In this document: positions 1 to 8,717 of the stretch, in pieces
How the letters are laid out: each line of letters opens with the position of its first letter
Position numbering within the stretch: position 1 is the stretch's first letter
Made by a program: the position numbers and the translations under genes
NCBI GenBank assembly: GCA_963977065.1
Contig: CAXBNF010000014.1
Location: forward strand, 4,651-68,650
Reading direction: 5' to 3'
Length of the DNA: 64,000 bases
DNA from: Planktosalinus sp963977065
Lineage (GTDB): Bacteria > Bacteroidota > Bacteroidia > Flavobacteriales > Flavobacteriaceae
Notes under the pieces: model-generated
What the model was told of the DNA's origin: nothing
The model's input: only the letters and a program-made list of their open reading frames with translations
Database searches by the model: none

Positions 1-224
1 TTGATTTTATTAATATAACTAATAACTTCTTCACAATGTTCATATTGAAGTTTAAAGATTATGGGAGTAGGTACGTCTATAAAGCTAAGTGTATGATTAC
101 GGGGAATTAAACCAGAGGTTGATTGACGTAATGAACGAGGGTTGCCACTTCGTTTTTTGTTTTTCATCTGGCGTCTACTGCGCATTTGTAGATACCTTTT
201 ATATTTTGGTTTAAGTTTTTTCAT
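1..224 (-). CDS. Unrecognised protein, N-terminal fragment cut by the window edge
   Basis: An ATG at 224 opens a frame of 74 codons that runs off the left edge without a stop. The first 30 or so residues are very basic (KKLKPKYKRYLQMRSRRQMK), followed by a segment reading LIPRNHTLSFIDVPTPI that resembles a beta strand leading into a helix. I do not recognise the family. The basic start could bind nucleic acid or belong to a STAS-like or GHKL-type protein, but that is only a guess. It lies 168 bases beyond the Argonaute gene on the same strand, so it may be further island cargo. Confidence 0.55.
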   Translation of the reverse strand, partial: MKKLKPKYKRYLQMRSRRQMKNKKRSGNPRSLRQSTSGLIPRNHTLSFIDVPTPIIFKLQYEHCEEVISYINKI

Positions 225-392
225 TGAATATTAATAAACAAGCTACAGAACCCAAAGGTTATCTTGTCCAAATTCAGGTATTTAGTTACCGTCAAAGTGT
301 GGGAGTATTTCTGCAACTATTTCAAGATATTTTATTGTTATTGGCAAGTTTTTTTGGCCGACAGATTTCGATTGTATTTTATGTTTTTAGGC

Positions 393-2474
393 TTATAAAA
401 ACCATAGTTTATCTTTTGATTCATCTTCGATACCGGTTTGGAAGCGTGGTACTAACTGTGCAACCATTGCGGGATATTTTATAGTGATGGGTACGTTTTG
501 GGGTTTTAGAGATTTCCAATATAATCTACTGAATTGGAATGCCTGCGTCAGTAATTCTGTAATGACGTTGTCGTCTTCGAAAGCATCTGGGGTAGGACTG
601 CTTAAACCAATCTTTATAGGGAAGGGATAACCGTCTGAAGGATAAAATTTTTCCTCTTCAAAGCGGCCATTATTAAACAACAGGAAATTTCGTTCTCCTA
701 AACGGATGAAAGTTCCGGAATATGGCATCAAACTATCAGAATCAATGTCATAGGCTATAATGTCTTTGGTTTCTGTCTTATTGATGTTTAAAATATAAAT
801 TGGCTTATTCTCAAGTTTAAGTTTGCTCATAACCCGTAGAATGGGGTCTAATTCCTCCTTGCTCATTTCTTTATAGAAATGAATGACAATTTTATCGGCT
901 TCGGATTGGTTAAAAAAAGTACGTATAGCTTTGGATATACTGCCTGCTAATTGTTCTGTCTGGTCTTTGGAAAAACAATCGAACTTGTTGAAGATGCCGT
1001 TATTTTGGAAGCTAAATGCACTTGCAACATATCTATGCTTATGGTCTAAATTGGTAAAGGCTCCAACACCAATAATCAACTCCTTTTTATCGGTGACGGC
1101 CAGTTTCCAAGGTTTTCCTCCCAGTTTGGCGTGTATGGCTAAGGATATATTGTTTAAGTGCCATTGATAGTCCGAAATGTTGCGCTGTAAATCCTCAAAA
1201 TCTATAACCTGGGTCATAATGTTCTCGTCCAAGAACAATTCTTTTATACGATAATAAATATTCTTTAATTGTGGGTTGGATTCAAATCGGGTGTAGGGGC
1301 TAATATAAAATGCCAGATAAGCCACTGATTTATCCCACTGCAATTCGTAAAGGCTTTGTTCTATTTGGGGAAGAGGGTTTTCTTTATTCGTGAATTCTAT
1401 AAAATTATCTGGCTCAGAATTGACGGGAATATCTATAAACTCTTTCAATCCCTTGTATGAATAACCAGTTCCTTTTTTTAAATAGTCCCATAATTTTCTG
1501 ATAAGAGGTTTATGTTCTGCGTGATAGATAAAGAAAAACTTGATATTTTGGTTAGGAGGTCGGGAATAGGGGCGATAATTCCTTAATTCGAGTTTTGGAG
1601 AGATTCCGGTTTGTTTATTGCCAAAATTGTCTTTACCATACTCTAATAAGGCTTTCTCTTTTGGGATATGACCAATACGATTTATTGGGGCATCAATAAA
1701 TTCCTCACTTCTCAAATCGCATATTTGTTTGAAGGCTTCGGTAAATAAGTATTCCTTGGTGAACTTTTGGATTTTTTCCAGATAGGCAGTGTATCGGTTT
1801 TTTATTTTTTTAATCTGAAAGGGTATACCCAATTCTTTTTGCAAGTTTCCATTAAGAACTGGGTAAATTTCATTTAGGATGAGACTGTTAAAGAAAGCTT
1901 CTTTTTCAGTAGTGTCTCGGTTCATCTGAAAATTTATAATTTGATTTCTATAAACCGCTGTTTTAACGAGTTGCGAACTTTCAATTTCTTGTACCGATTT
2001 TTTTAAAACTTTTGATGTGCCATCAAAGGAGATTATTAATTCCGGATAGTCTGAGATTTCTGCAATCTGTACTTTTATGGAAAATTTATCATAGCAATGA
2101 TAGTCCTTGTGATATTCTTGATTTAGTAACCAAACTTGCCTGTCTTTGATGATACGGTTCTTCCGATTAATAATATTTAGATTATCAAAATATTTCCTGA
2201 TTTGGGCATTCAGGTATTGTTTATACAAACTTAAATTGGCATTATTGAAGTCAATTTTAAGGGGTTTAAATCCATCTTTAGGGTTTGTAAATGTGGTGTA
2301 AATTTCGGTTACTCCTTCCAATTCTATCTTGCTGAACACCTCAGAAATACTTTTTGGAAACTTCTTATAATATATCGTGTCGTCTCCTTCCGATTTCTGG
2401 AGCGATACGTAAAAGGTCAATAGCCGGCGGGGCCAATTGAAGTTTAGGGCGTTTAATTTGATGTGTTCTTGCAT
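393..2474 (-). CDS. Prokaryotic Argonaute with inactive PIWI domain
   Basis: This 693-residue protein is recognised as a prokaryotic Argonaute from its C-terminal half. The MID part has YYRIKELFL at 407-415, TQVIDF at 421-426 and AKLGGKPW at 449-456, which are the family's guide 5'-phosphate-binding elements. PIWI begins at ELIIGVGAF (465-473), where the first catalytic Asp is Gly471. The strand IVIHFYKEM (529-537) lacks the usual Asp after IH. The end has YWKSLKPQNVPITIKY (652-667) and finishes in hydrophobic WFL, as Argonautes do. It should therefore bind a guide and target without slicing. The N-terminal 380 residues would hold the N, linker and possibly a PAZ-like region. The length suits long pAgos, and the inactive PIWI suggests the long-B group. 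It is the last gene of the restriction-modification operon, 58 bases after the preceding gene. Confidence 0.88.
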   Translation of the reverse strand: MQEHIKLNALNFNWPRRLLTFYVSLQKSEGDDTIYYKKFPKSISEVFSKIELEGVTEIYTTFTNPKDGFKPLKIDFNNANLSLYKQYLNAQIRKYFDNLNIINRKNRIIKDRQVWLLNQEYHKDYHCYDKFSIKVQIAEISDYPELIISFDGTSKVLKKSVQEIESSQLVKTAVYRNQIINFQMNRDTTEKEAFFNSLILNEIYPVLNGNLQKELGIPFQIKKIKNRYTAYLEKIQKFTKEYLFTEAFKQICDLRSEEFIDAPINRIGHIPKEKALLEYGKDNFGNKQTGISPKLELRNYRPYSRPPNQNIKFFFIYHAEHKPLIRKLWDYLKKGTGYSYKGLKEFIDIPVNSEPDNFIEFTNKENPLPQIEQSLYELQWDKSVAYLAFYISPYTRFESNPQLKNIYYRIKELFLDENIMTQVIDFEDLQRNISDYQWHLNNISLAIHAKLGGKPWKLAVTDKKELIIGVGAFTNLDHKHRYVASAFSFQNNGIFNKFDCFSKDQTEQLAGSISKAIRTFFNQSEADKIVIHFYKEMSKEELDPILRVMSKLKLENKPIYILNINKTETKDIIAYDIDSDSLMPYSGTFIRLGERNFLLFNNGRFEEEKFYPSDGYPFPIKIGLSSPTPDAFEDDNVITELLTQAFQFSRLYWKSLKPQNVPITIKYPAMVAQLVPRFQTGIEDESKDKLWFL

Positions 2475-2532
2475 TGGTTGGAGGTTTTTGTTGTTCTACA
2501 TAGGATATCGGTATATGCGGTTACGCATTTTA

Positions 2533-2856
2533 TTATTTAAATTGTTCGGTAAGTAGCAACCCTTTATCTACCACATTAGTGATGTCGTTACTATTTTTAG
2601 CACTTGCATTTTGCGATAGCAACAATCTCAGGTGTTCGTCGATATTATAATCTAACCTTTGTTTGAAAAAAATGTCAATGGCTTGTTCTATTCTTTTTTT
2701 TAAAACATCCAATTCTTTTTGAGCATTCCCATCTTGTTCCGCACTGGTGAGTGAGTAATATTCTCCTTTGGAAGGTCTCTTTATACGCCTGTCCAACTTG
2801 TAGGCTCTATTTAGAAAGTTTTCTACTTGCATTGCTTTTTGTTCTTCGGTGGCCAT
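2533..2856 (-). CDS. Small charged protein of unknown function in the defence operon
   Basis: This 107-residue protein is not recognised. It has no signal peptide, membrane segment or cysteine motif. It is rich in Lys, Glu, Asp and Gln and looks helical throughout, including a stretch around residues 47-70 (KELDVLKKRIEQAIDIFFKQ) that could pack as an amphipathic helix. It starts 12 bases after the McrC-like gene and ends 58 bases before the Argonaute gene, so it is probably co-translated with both. That position suggests an adaptor or accessory subunit for the nuclease or the Argonaute, but this is inference from context only. Confidence 0.75.
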   Translation of the reverse strand: MATEEQKAMQVENFLNRAYKLDRRIKRPSKGEYYSLTSAEQDGNAQKELDVLKKRIEQAIDIFFKQRLDYNIDEHLRLLLSQNASAKNSNDITNVVDKGLLLTEQFK

Positions 2857-2868
2857 ATCTGAAGTAAT

Positions 2869-4566
2869 TTAATTTTTTATAGGAAGAGTTTCAATAAGTT
2901 CAAAATGTACCGCATTCTCTTTTATAAAACCTTCTAAGATTACATCTTTTGCGTGTTTTGCAATAATCAATTTACCATCAATGGTTGTGATACATTTACC
3001 GTTGAGTGTTTTAAAGTTGTCTTTTATGTAATCATCCTTTTGCTTGCCGTCAATGTTGGACTGATAGAACGTGAATTGACTTAATTCAGGGTCATTGAAG
3101 TAGTCTATAAATCCACTTCTGAAAATATTTTTCACTTCCAGTTGGAACTTTTTTAAATTGGCTGGACTGTATGCCGAATATGCTTTTAGAACAAAAAGAA
3201 AGTTGATAGAATATTGATGTACAAACAGAGTATCGCGGTCGAAAAGTCTATGTTGCCAATGGTATGAGCACCGCGGTTTATCTGATTTAGGTTCTATTTG
3301 ATGATTAGTAAAATCGTCTTTGGCCGTTATATGACCATAGATAAAAAAATTAGGAGTAATATTATAACCTTCCGTCAAGTCATCGCGATAAACTATTTGG
3401 TCATTATAAAACCTATTTTCTTTATTCCATAAATCGATATTGTACTGGATAATATTCTTGGCGTAAGTGATCTGTTTGTACTTGGATAGACTACCTGCTT
3501 CATTGTTAGGCTTGTAATATTTAGAATCACCTATGAAAAAGATATTGCTGCGGTCAATAATGGATTGGTCTTCATAAATATGGTCTATGAGCTTCCCATC
3601 CTGATTCTTCTTTAGGTGCTGTATGGATTCATCGTTTGCTGCTGTATCAGTAAACAATTTGTCAATCATATCTTCAAATATGATGTTGTAGTTATTCACG
3701 CAGAGATATTCTTCTTTGTCCTTTTTACTACTCGCCTTACTGTTATTGGAAAAATAAAGTTCGCATAGCTGATACATTCTTCTGAGCGTATCATTGAAAT
3801 ACCGATATTTAATTTTACGCAACTTGGTCAATCCATACTCATCTAAGCAGAGTTGGTCAAATTTGTAACCAGTTATAAGTTTATAAGACTTATCAATCTT
3901 TAGATTAAGCTGATGTGCGTTATTGAGTTTATTGAGAATTGAGAAGTAGTAGGTAATCAGTTCTTCTTCTAAATTGCGCACTTTCTTTTTATTGCGAATA
4001 CCTAAATAAACTGGCGTACCAGATGCAGTCATCAATGGTAATGCCTTACGCACCGTTCTTTCCCATTTTGGCTTCGTTATCTTATTGGTTACCTGCTCAA
4101 TGTGGTGCTGTAAGATGAAGTTTTTGTTCCTTTTATAGAAATTTGTAAAGGCTAAAACAATGTCGAGATATGAATAGTTATTGCTGCCAATATTTGTGTT
4201 TAGTTCAAAAGTTTTAGATGGATTGAGCAGGCTGTTCTTTTCCCATCTGCGGTTGTATTCAATAAGACTATTGTAAAAATATATGGATAGTTCGCGCAAC
4301 CATTGTAGGTCCCGGTCGTGTTTGACGGAAGTATCCTTAAGCGTATCGTATAACTCCTGTGAATTTAAACCAAATATGGTAGTCGTTCCATCTTTCATAA
4401 AAACCTTTGGTAACATAAATACCAATTCGTTATTTTTATAAGAGTGGTAGTATCCAACCGATTTGATTACTCCTTTGTTTCCAGTCTGTTTATAGAATTT
4501 GAAGTCGTCAAAGAGGGTTTCCAGCTGCTTAACCGGATATTCTTGTTCCTCAATTAATAACTTCAT
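2869..4566 (-). CDS. LlaJI/McrC-like restriction endonuclease subunit
   Basis: The product is 565 residues and carries a PD-(D/E)xK nuclease signature: an acidic segment LIDHIYED at about 325, then FFIGDSKYYK with Asp347 and Lys349. The layout, a long helical N-terminal region with the nuclease in the second half, fits the McrC-like cutting subunit of LlaJI-type systems, whose partner is an McrB-like motor. The start overlaps the end of the McrB-like gene by 17 bases, which implies translational coupling and a shared complex. In this family the motor recognises DNA and translocates, and the McrC-like subunit cleaves. The family name is inferred from the motif and the gene partner, not from an alignment. 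Confidence 0.82.
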   Translation of the reverse strand: MKLLIEEQEYPVKQLETLFDDFKFYKQTGNKGVIKSVGYYHSYKNNELVFMLPKVFMKDGTTTIFGLNSQELYDTLKDTSVKHDRDLQWLRELSIYFYNSLIEYNRRWEKNSLLNPSKTFELNTNIGSNNYSYLDIVLAFTNFYKRNKNFILQHHIEQVTNKITKPKWERTVRKALPLMTASGTPVYLGIRNKKKVRNLEEELITYYFSILNKLNNAHQLNLKIDKSYKLITGYKFDQLCLDEYGLTKLRKIKYRYFNDTLRRMYQLCELYFSNNSKASSKKDKEEYLCVNNYNIIFEDMIDKLFTDTAANDESIQHLKKNQDGKLIDHIYEDQSIIDRSNIFFIGDSKYYKPNNEAGSLSKYKQITYAKNIIQYNIDLWNKENRFYNDQIVYRDDLTEGYNITPNFFIYGHITAKDDFTNHQIEPKSDKPRCSYHWQHRLFDRDTLFVHQYSINFLFVLKAYSAYSPANLKKFQLEVKNIFRSGFIDYFNDPELSQFTFYQSNIDGKQKDDYIKDNFKTLNGKCITTIDGKLIIAKHAKDVILEGFIKENAVHFELIETLPIKN

Positions 4567-6442
4567 CTTGTTGTTCTTCTTGACCGTTTTGTGGGTGTTC
4601 TTCTATTTCTACATCAATGCGCTTAAGTAATGCTATAAGTTTGTCTAAGCCATTAGATTTTATAGGGAAATAACTTTCATAAGCTTCATTTTCGGCAAAT
4701 ACATCATTTTTTTCATCTTTAAATACATCATTCCAGAGGTAGAACAGGACTTTATTTACAAAGGCTTCCAAAGTGATTACACCATCTGCGTTGGGCTTAA
4801 TGAAATAATTGCCGATACATTTGTCCATACCAAGTGTTGGCTGGTTTTGAATATGTTCCGTATTTATTTTTGAAATAAAATCATTCCAGCTAAAACTTCT
4901 ATTGTCATCAAGCTGTACGGAATAGGAAAAGGATGGATTCGGTTTACCTTCTTCTGTCGTCTCGTCATAGCAAATAGGTATGTACTCCCAATCCCACCGT
5001 CTTTTAAATGCACTGTCCATAGGGAATAGTGATTGGTCTGACGTGTTCATCGTGGCATATATGTATAAATTTTTTGGCAATTTTAGTCCGTCTTTAAGCC
5101 CATCGTGGCCTGCTCCCAATTCTTCTTCTAAATGCTTTTGAAACTCCTCAGATGGTGTAACCGTATAATTAGCATCACGGTCTAAAAGTTGAAATATATC
5201 TCCAAAAATTTCCGCACAGTTGCCGCGATTAATTTCTTCAATTGCCAAATAATACTTATTCTCACTTTCAATGTCTTGCCACGCTTTTACATAGATGTTC
5301 GCAAAGGCCTGTGGTACGAATTTGTATTGGATGTCAAAACTTCCATCCACTTTCTTCACAGAAACCGGCTTATAACCACCTACAAATGATGCATAATCAA
5401 AATCGGGATGGAAGGTGATACGTTCCTTTTGCTCTTGCGGAACACTTTTAAGTATTTGGTCAAGTTTATAGGATTTTCCTGTTCCTGGTGCTCCGTAGAA
5501 AATTATGTTGTTCATATTTTTTGATGGGTTTAATGGAATACAATCATCGGTATTAACTGGTGCATTGTCTATAATAATTGACGTTTGTTTTGGAGAAAGA
5601 TTTAGCGAAGTGTTTACTCGATCATAATATTTAGAAATGCTTTCTTCATTCGCAGCATCCTTTAGAACAAAGTCATTATCATCATATCGCAAGTAAAAAT
5701 GTAAATTGTCTTTTACAACACTATTTAAAACTCTTAAGGGACCTACATCCTCTTTTTCATCTCTTCCAACTACCTTTCGACCTTCACTTAAATGTGCATA
5801 TATTCCTTCCTGTTGAAAGATAGTTTCCTGACCATTTTGTCTTATCTTAAAAGTAGCTTCTTCTGAAAATGCAGTTAACATTTTTGAGATCTTTTTTTCA
5901 GTCTCACCTGTTTCTAAATTACTGCCGGTTATTTGGTTGAAAAGAAAGTTTTTTGCAGTTGCATCTACATTGATAAGGTCACCCTTGAACACCACATCTA
6001 TAATATCGAGATTAGTAGAGAAATTTAACCGCTTGCTATATCGTTCGCCACCAGTTCTTTCAGCGGTATTTCCTCGGTCTGCAGTAAAATTTATCTCACC
6101 AAGCTTCCAATATAGTTGTAAAGCGACTTGTAAAGATTCTAAATGTTGTTTGAAAAGTGGTGTATTATTTAAATTAGAAATTAAAACAGCTTCTTCTATA
6201 TCTGCTTCATCTAATTGTTCTCGGAAAAATTCCGTAATTGGCTCTTCCAGGATAGTTTTCAATTTAATAGCTATTTTCCCGGCATTGTTATATTCATCAG
6301 CGTATACCAGGCTACTAACATCAGATGCTGCATAAATTGCATAAAGACCTGCAAAAAGCTGATTGCTCTTAGGTAGGGAACATTTTATTCCTAATCGAAG
6401 ATTAAGTTCTTCACGAGGTGTAACACTATTTGGTAGTTGCAT
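4550..6442 (-). CDS. McrB-like AAA+ motor subunit of the restriction system
   Basis: The 630-residue protein has an AAA+ domain of the McrB type. Walker A GAPGTGKS is at 317-324, Walker B with the McrB signature IEEINRGNCAEIFGD is at 401-415, the sensor/GTPase-type motif MNTSD is at 465-469, and arginines RRW are at 481-483. McrB relatives hydrolyse GTP or ATP to translocate DNA and activate the McrC-like nuclease. The first 300 residues do not look like the usual McrB methyl-DNA-binding domain and probably form the site-recognition module. The start overlaps the end of the cytosine methyltransferase gene by 17 bases and its end overlaps the nuclease gene. Expected partner: the 2869-4566 product. 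Confidence 0.9.
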   Translation of the reverse strand: MQLPNSVTPREELNLRLGIKCSLPKSNQLFAGLYAIYAASDVSSLVYADEYNNAGKIAIKLKTILEEPITEFFREQLDEADIEEAVLISNLNNTPLFKQHLESLQVALQLYWKLGEINFTADRGNTAERTGGERYSKRLNFSTNLDIIDVVFKGDLINVDATAKNFLFNQITGSNLETGETEKKISKMLTAFSEEATFKIRQNGQETIFQQEGIYAHLSEGRKVVGRDEKEDVGPLRVLNSVVKDNLHFYLRYDDNDFVLKDAANEESISKYYDRVNTSLNLSPKQTSIIIDNAPVNTDDCIPLNPSKNMNNIIFYGAPGTGKSYKLDQILKSVPQEQKERITFHPDFDYASFVGGYKPVSVKKVDGSFDIQYKFVPQAFANIYVKAWQDIESENKYYLAIEEINRGNCAEIFGDIFQLLDRDANYTVTPSEEFQKHLEEELGAGHDGLKDGLKLPKNLYIYATMNTSDQSLFPMDSAFKRRWDWEYIPICYDETTEEGKPNPSFSYSVQLDDNRSFSWNDFISKINTEHIQNQPTLGMDKCIGNYFIKPNADGVITLEAFVNKVLFYLWNDVFKDEKNDVFAENEAYESYFPIKSNGLDKLIALLKRIDVEIEEHPQNGQEEQQDEVIN

Positions 6443-7502
6443 AGGTAGTTTGATAGTCTAATTTAATAATATTTGCAATTTCAGCAGCCAGTAATGGCGG
6501 AACTGCATTACCTACTTGTTTCATTTGATTGGTTTTAGAACCATAAAAGACAAAATTATCTGGAAAGGATTGTATGCGTGCTGCTTCTCTGACGGTAAGA
6601 CATCTATCAAGAATAGGATGTGTGAACAAACCAGAAGAAGGGGTGTCAAATCTGGTTGTAATTGTTGCAGCAATATCGTCTTCTTTTAATCTCGACCAAG
6701 TACCGCTATATATCGATTTAGTTCGATGTTCTGGTGGTAATACTTCTCTTCCCTTTCCTTTAGGAATAAGGCTTAGTCTTTCTAAAGCAACTTTTGAATG
6801 GTTTGTAGCCACGTGATTGTGCAATACTTTTGAGCCATTGCGAAGTTTCCTTTGGAAATTGGTTGTGGCTAATTCTTTATAGATAGATTTTTGTGTTCCT
6901 TCCCCAGAATTAATAAAAGGTAGGTCATAAATAGCTTCCTTAACAGTTACTTTTTTATTCTTTGGTTTCGGAAAACTTAGTTTTTCTTTTCCAAGAGCTC
7001 CTATAAAAAAAGCACGTCTTCTATTTTGTGGTACACCGTAGTCAGATGCATTCAATACATTCGAATTGACTTGATACCCTAAATCTTCAAACCCTTTGAT
7101 AATTTCATTCTTAAAAAAGCCATTTGCAGTAGTTAAAATGTTGGGTACATTTTCTAAGACAAAATATCGGGGTCTAAAGACTTCTACAGCATCGATGAAT
7201 CTTTTGAACATATAGTTCCTGTCATCATTAACACTCAGTCGCTTTCCTTTTTGAGAAAAGCCTTGACAGGGTGGCCCCCCAACAACCACATCTATCTTGG
7301 GGTGGTTTTTTTTCAACGCTTCAAAATCAATCGTACTTATGTCTTCACTGTACATCTTGGTTGATGGATGATTTTTTTGATATGAGAGTGCAATATCCTT
7401 ATCATATTCAATGGCAAACTCAACGTCAAATCCTTGTAAAATAAAACCCTGCGAAAGTCCACCTACACCCGAGAATAAATCTGCTATAATTAATTTACTC
7501 AT
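6426..7502 (-). CDS. DNA (cytosine-5-)-methyltransferase
   Basis: This 358-residue enzyme transfers a methyl group from AdoMet to C5 of cytosine. The ordered motifs are clear: I (DLFSGVGGLSQGF, 8-20), IV (GGPPCQGFSQ with Cys79 as nucleophile), VI (ENV, 116-118), VIII (QNRRR, 158-162) and X (QVGNAVPP near 335). The target recognition stretch between VIII and IX is short, roughly 210-270. It sits between the amino-methyltransferase gene (8-base overlap) and the McrB-like gene (17-base overlap), so it should protect host DNA from the linked McrBC-type nuclease. All catalytic residues are present and it should be active. Confidence 0.96.
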   Translation of the reverse strand: MSKLIIADLFSGVGGLSQGFILQGFDVEFAIEYDKDIALSYQKNHPSTKMYSEDISTIDFEALKKNHPKIDVVVGGPPCQGFSQKGKRLSVNDDRNYMFKRFIDAVEVFRPRYFVLENVPNILTTANGFFKNEIIKGFEDLGYQVNSNVLNASDYGVPQNRRRAFFIGALGKEKLSFPKPKNKKVTVKEAIYDLPFINSGEGTQKSIYKELATTNFQRKLRNGSKVLHNHVATNHSKVALERLSLIPKGKGREVLPPEHRTKSIYSGTWSRLKEDDIAATITTRFDTPSSGLFTHPILDRCLTVREAARIQSFPDNFVFYGSKTNQMKQVGNAVPPLLAAEIANIIKLDYQTTYATTK

Positions 7503-8355
7503 TTATAATTCTCAATTTAGATAATTCATAATATTCTTCTGATAGTTCTATGCCAATAAATTTACGTTTCAATCTATTTGCAGCTACACCTGTAGAGCCG
7601 CTTCCCATAAAGGGGTCTAACACCACATCATTTTTATTAGAAAGATGTTCTATAAAGTGCTTCATTAATTTTAACGGTTTTTGAGTAGGATGCTTCCCAA
7701 ACTTTTTTTCTTTGGCCGTTGTTAGCGAAGTTTCAAAAAAATCGTGAACCATTTTACCTTTATTGTTAAAAACTCCAGATGTGTCTTTGTAGACAAAATA
7801 TACCCAAGCTTCTGTAGAGTTTACAAAATGGATATTCATATTTCTTGGCATCGGATTTGTCTTATGCCAAATTCCAGTTGTTTTATAATAAAACCCATAT
7901 TTAGTGGCAAGTTTGATAATGGTTTCTATTTTGATTAATGACATAAATAATAAGAGTGAACCACTCTTACGAAGTATTCTTGCACTTTCCTTAAAGAAAT
8001 TATCCATTTCAATTTCCCATTCATCTTGTGAGAGGTTATCCCATCCTGCATACGCAAATTGATTTTTACGCATCTTAACAAGATTTGTATTCCTTTTGTG
8101 CATAAATTCACCCAGATTATAAGGTGGATCTGTCAGTATTAAGTCCACAGAATGGGAAGCTATGAAGGAAAGAAAATCTTTACAGTTTCCATTTCCTAAT
8201 AAACAATTGGGAGCTATTGACTCGAATGTTATATTTTTTTTAATAGATGTTAAAAGTGAATTTTCTTCTAAGTTGTTTTCATCTAAATAACTGAACAAGT
8301 CTAAACTTGGTTCACTTACGAAATGCTCTATATATTCTGTTGGAGGTGATAGCAT
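7495..8355 (-). CDS. Beta-class DNA amino-methyltransferase (probably N6-adenine)
   Basis: The 286-residue product has DPPY (76-79, motif IV) before the AdoMet-binding motif DPFMGSGSTG (248-256, motif I), with HPTQKPL (222-228, motif X) ahead of motif I. The order IV-TRD-I defines the beta class. DPPY is more usual for N6-adenine than for N4-cytosine enzymes, though it does not exclude N4-cytosine. The gene begins two bases after the regulator gene ends and overlaps the C5 methyltransferase gene by 8 bases. Paired with the C5 enzyme it would modify the two strands of an asymmetric site, a reasonable inference because LlaJI-type systems carry two methyltransferases. Confidence 0.92.
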   Translation of the reverse strand: MLSPPTEYIEHFVSEPSLDLFSYLDENNLEENSLLTSIKKNITFESIAPNCLLGNGNCKDFLSFIASHSVDLILTDPPYNLGEFMHKRNTNLVKMRKNQFAYAGWDNLSQDEWEIEMDNFFKESARILRKSGSLLLFMSLIKIETIIKLATKYGFYYKTTGIWHKTNPMPRNMNIHFVNSTEAWVYFVYKDTSGVFNNKGKMVHDFFETSLTTAKEKKFGKHPTQKPLKLMKHFIEHLSNKNDVVLDPFMGSGSTGVAANRLKRKFIGIELSEEYYELSKLRIINE

Positions 8356-8356
8356 A

Positions 8357-8683
8357 TTATATATTAAGTTTAGCCTGTGTTGCTGATTTAGTTTTAATGT
8401 ATTTTATCTTTTCTTCCGCAAGTTTAAGAGTTTCTTCGTTGCAAGAGTTGTTAATGAGTTCGTAGGCGATTCTCTCGGCAAAAAACTCAGTTTTGAGTTC
8501 TTCAAAATCTAACTCAAAGATTTCTGCTATCGTTTCAAGATAATGAGGATCCAACAACCTTTTACTATTTTCTACTTTACTCAATGCTCCTGAATCCATT
8601 CCCAATTTAGCACCCATTTGAGTAAGTGTTAAACCTTTGCCTTTGCGTAGTTCACGGAGGTATTCTCCAATTGCCTGTTTCAT
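8357..8683 (-). CDS. XRE-family HTH regulator, probable controller of the R-M operon
   Basis: The 108-residue protein begins with a Cro/C1-type helix-turn-helix at about 7-60 (YLRELRKGKGLTLTQMGAKLG, then SGALSKVENSKR). A helical tail contains FFAERIAYEL. It is the first gene of the defence operon and ends one base before the methyltransferase gene. Small XRE proteins at this position in restriction-modification operons usually act as controllers that repress or time the methyltransferase and nuclease genes. A palindrome overlapping the putative promoter upstream (8741-8772) is a candidate operator. Confidence 0.88.
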   Translation of the reverse strand: MKQAIGEYLRELRKGKGLTLTQMGAKLGMDSGALSKVENSKRLLDPHYLETIAEIFELDFEELKTEFFAERIAYELINNSCNEETLKLAEEKIKYIKTKSATQAKLNI

Positions 8684-8717
8684 TTGACTTTTTTTTTCTT
8701 GAAGATTAAATCTTGCT

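Noticed and set aside
224..484. Plus-strand frame of 86 codons overlapping the Argonaute end
   Set aside because: It overlaps the start of the left-edge gene and the end of the Argonaute gene on the opposite strand, and its product has no family resemblance.
883..1167. Plus-strand frame of 94 codons inside the Argonaute gene
   Set aside because: It is an antisense shadow of a clearly coding region, without conserved motifs.
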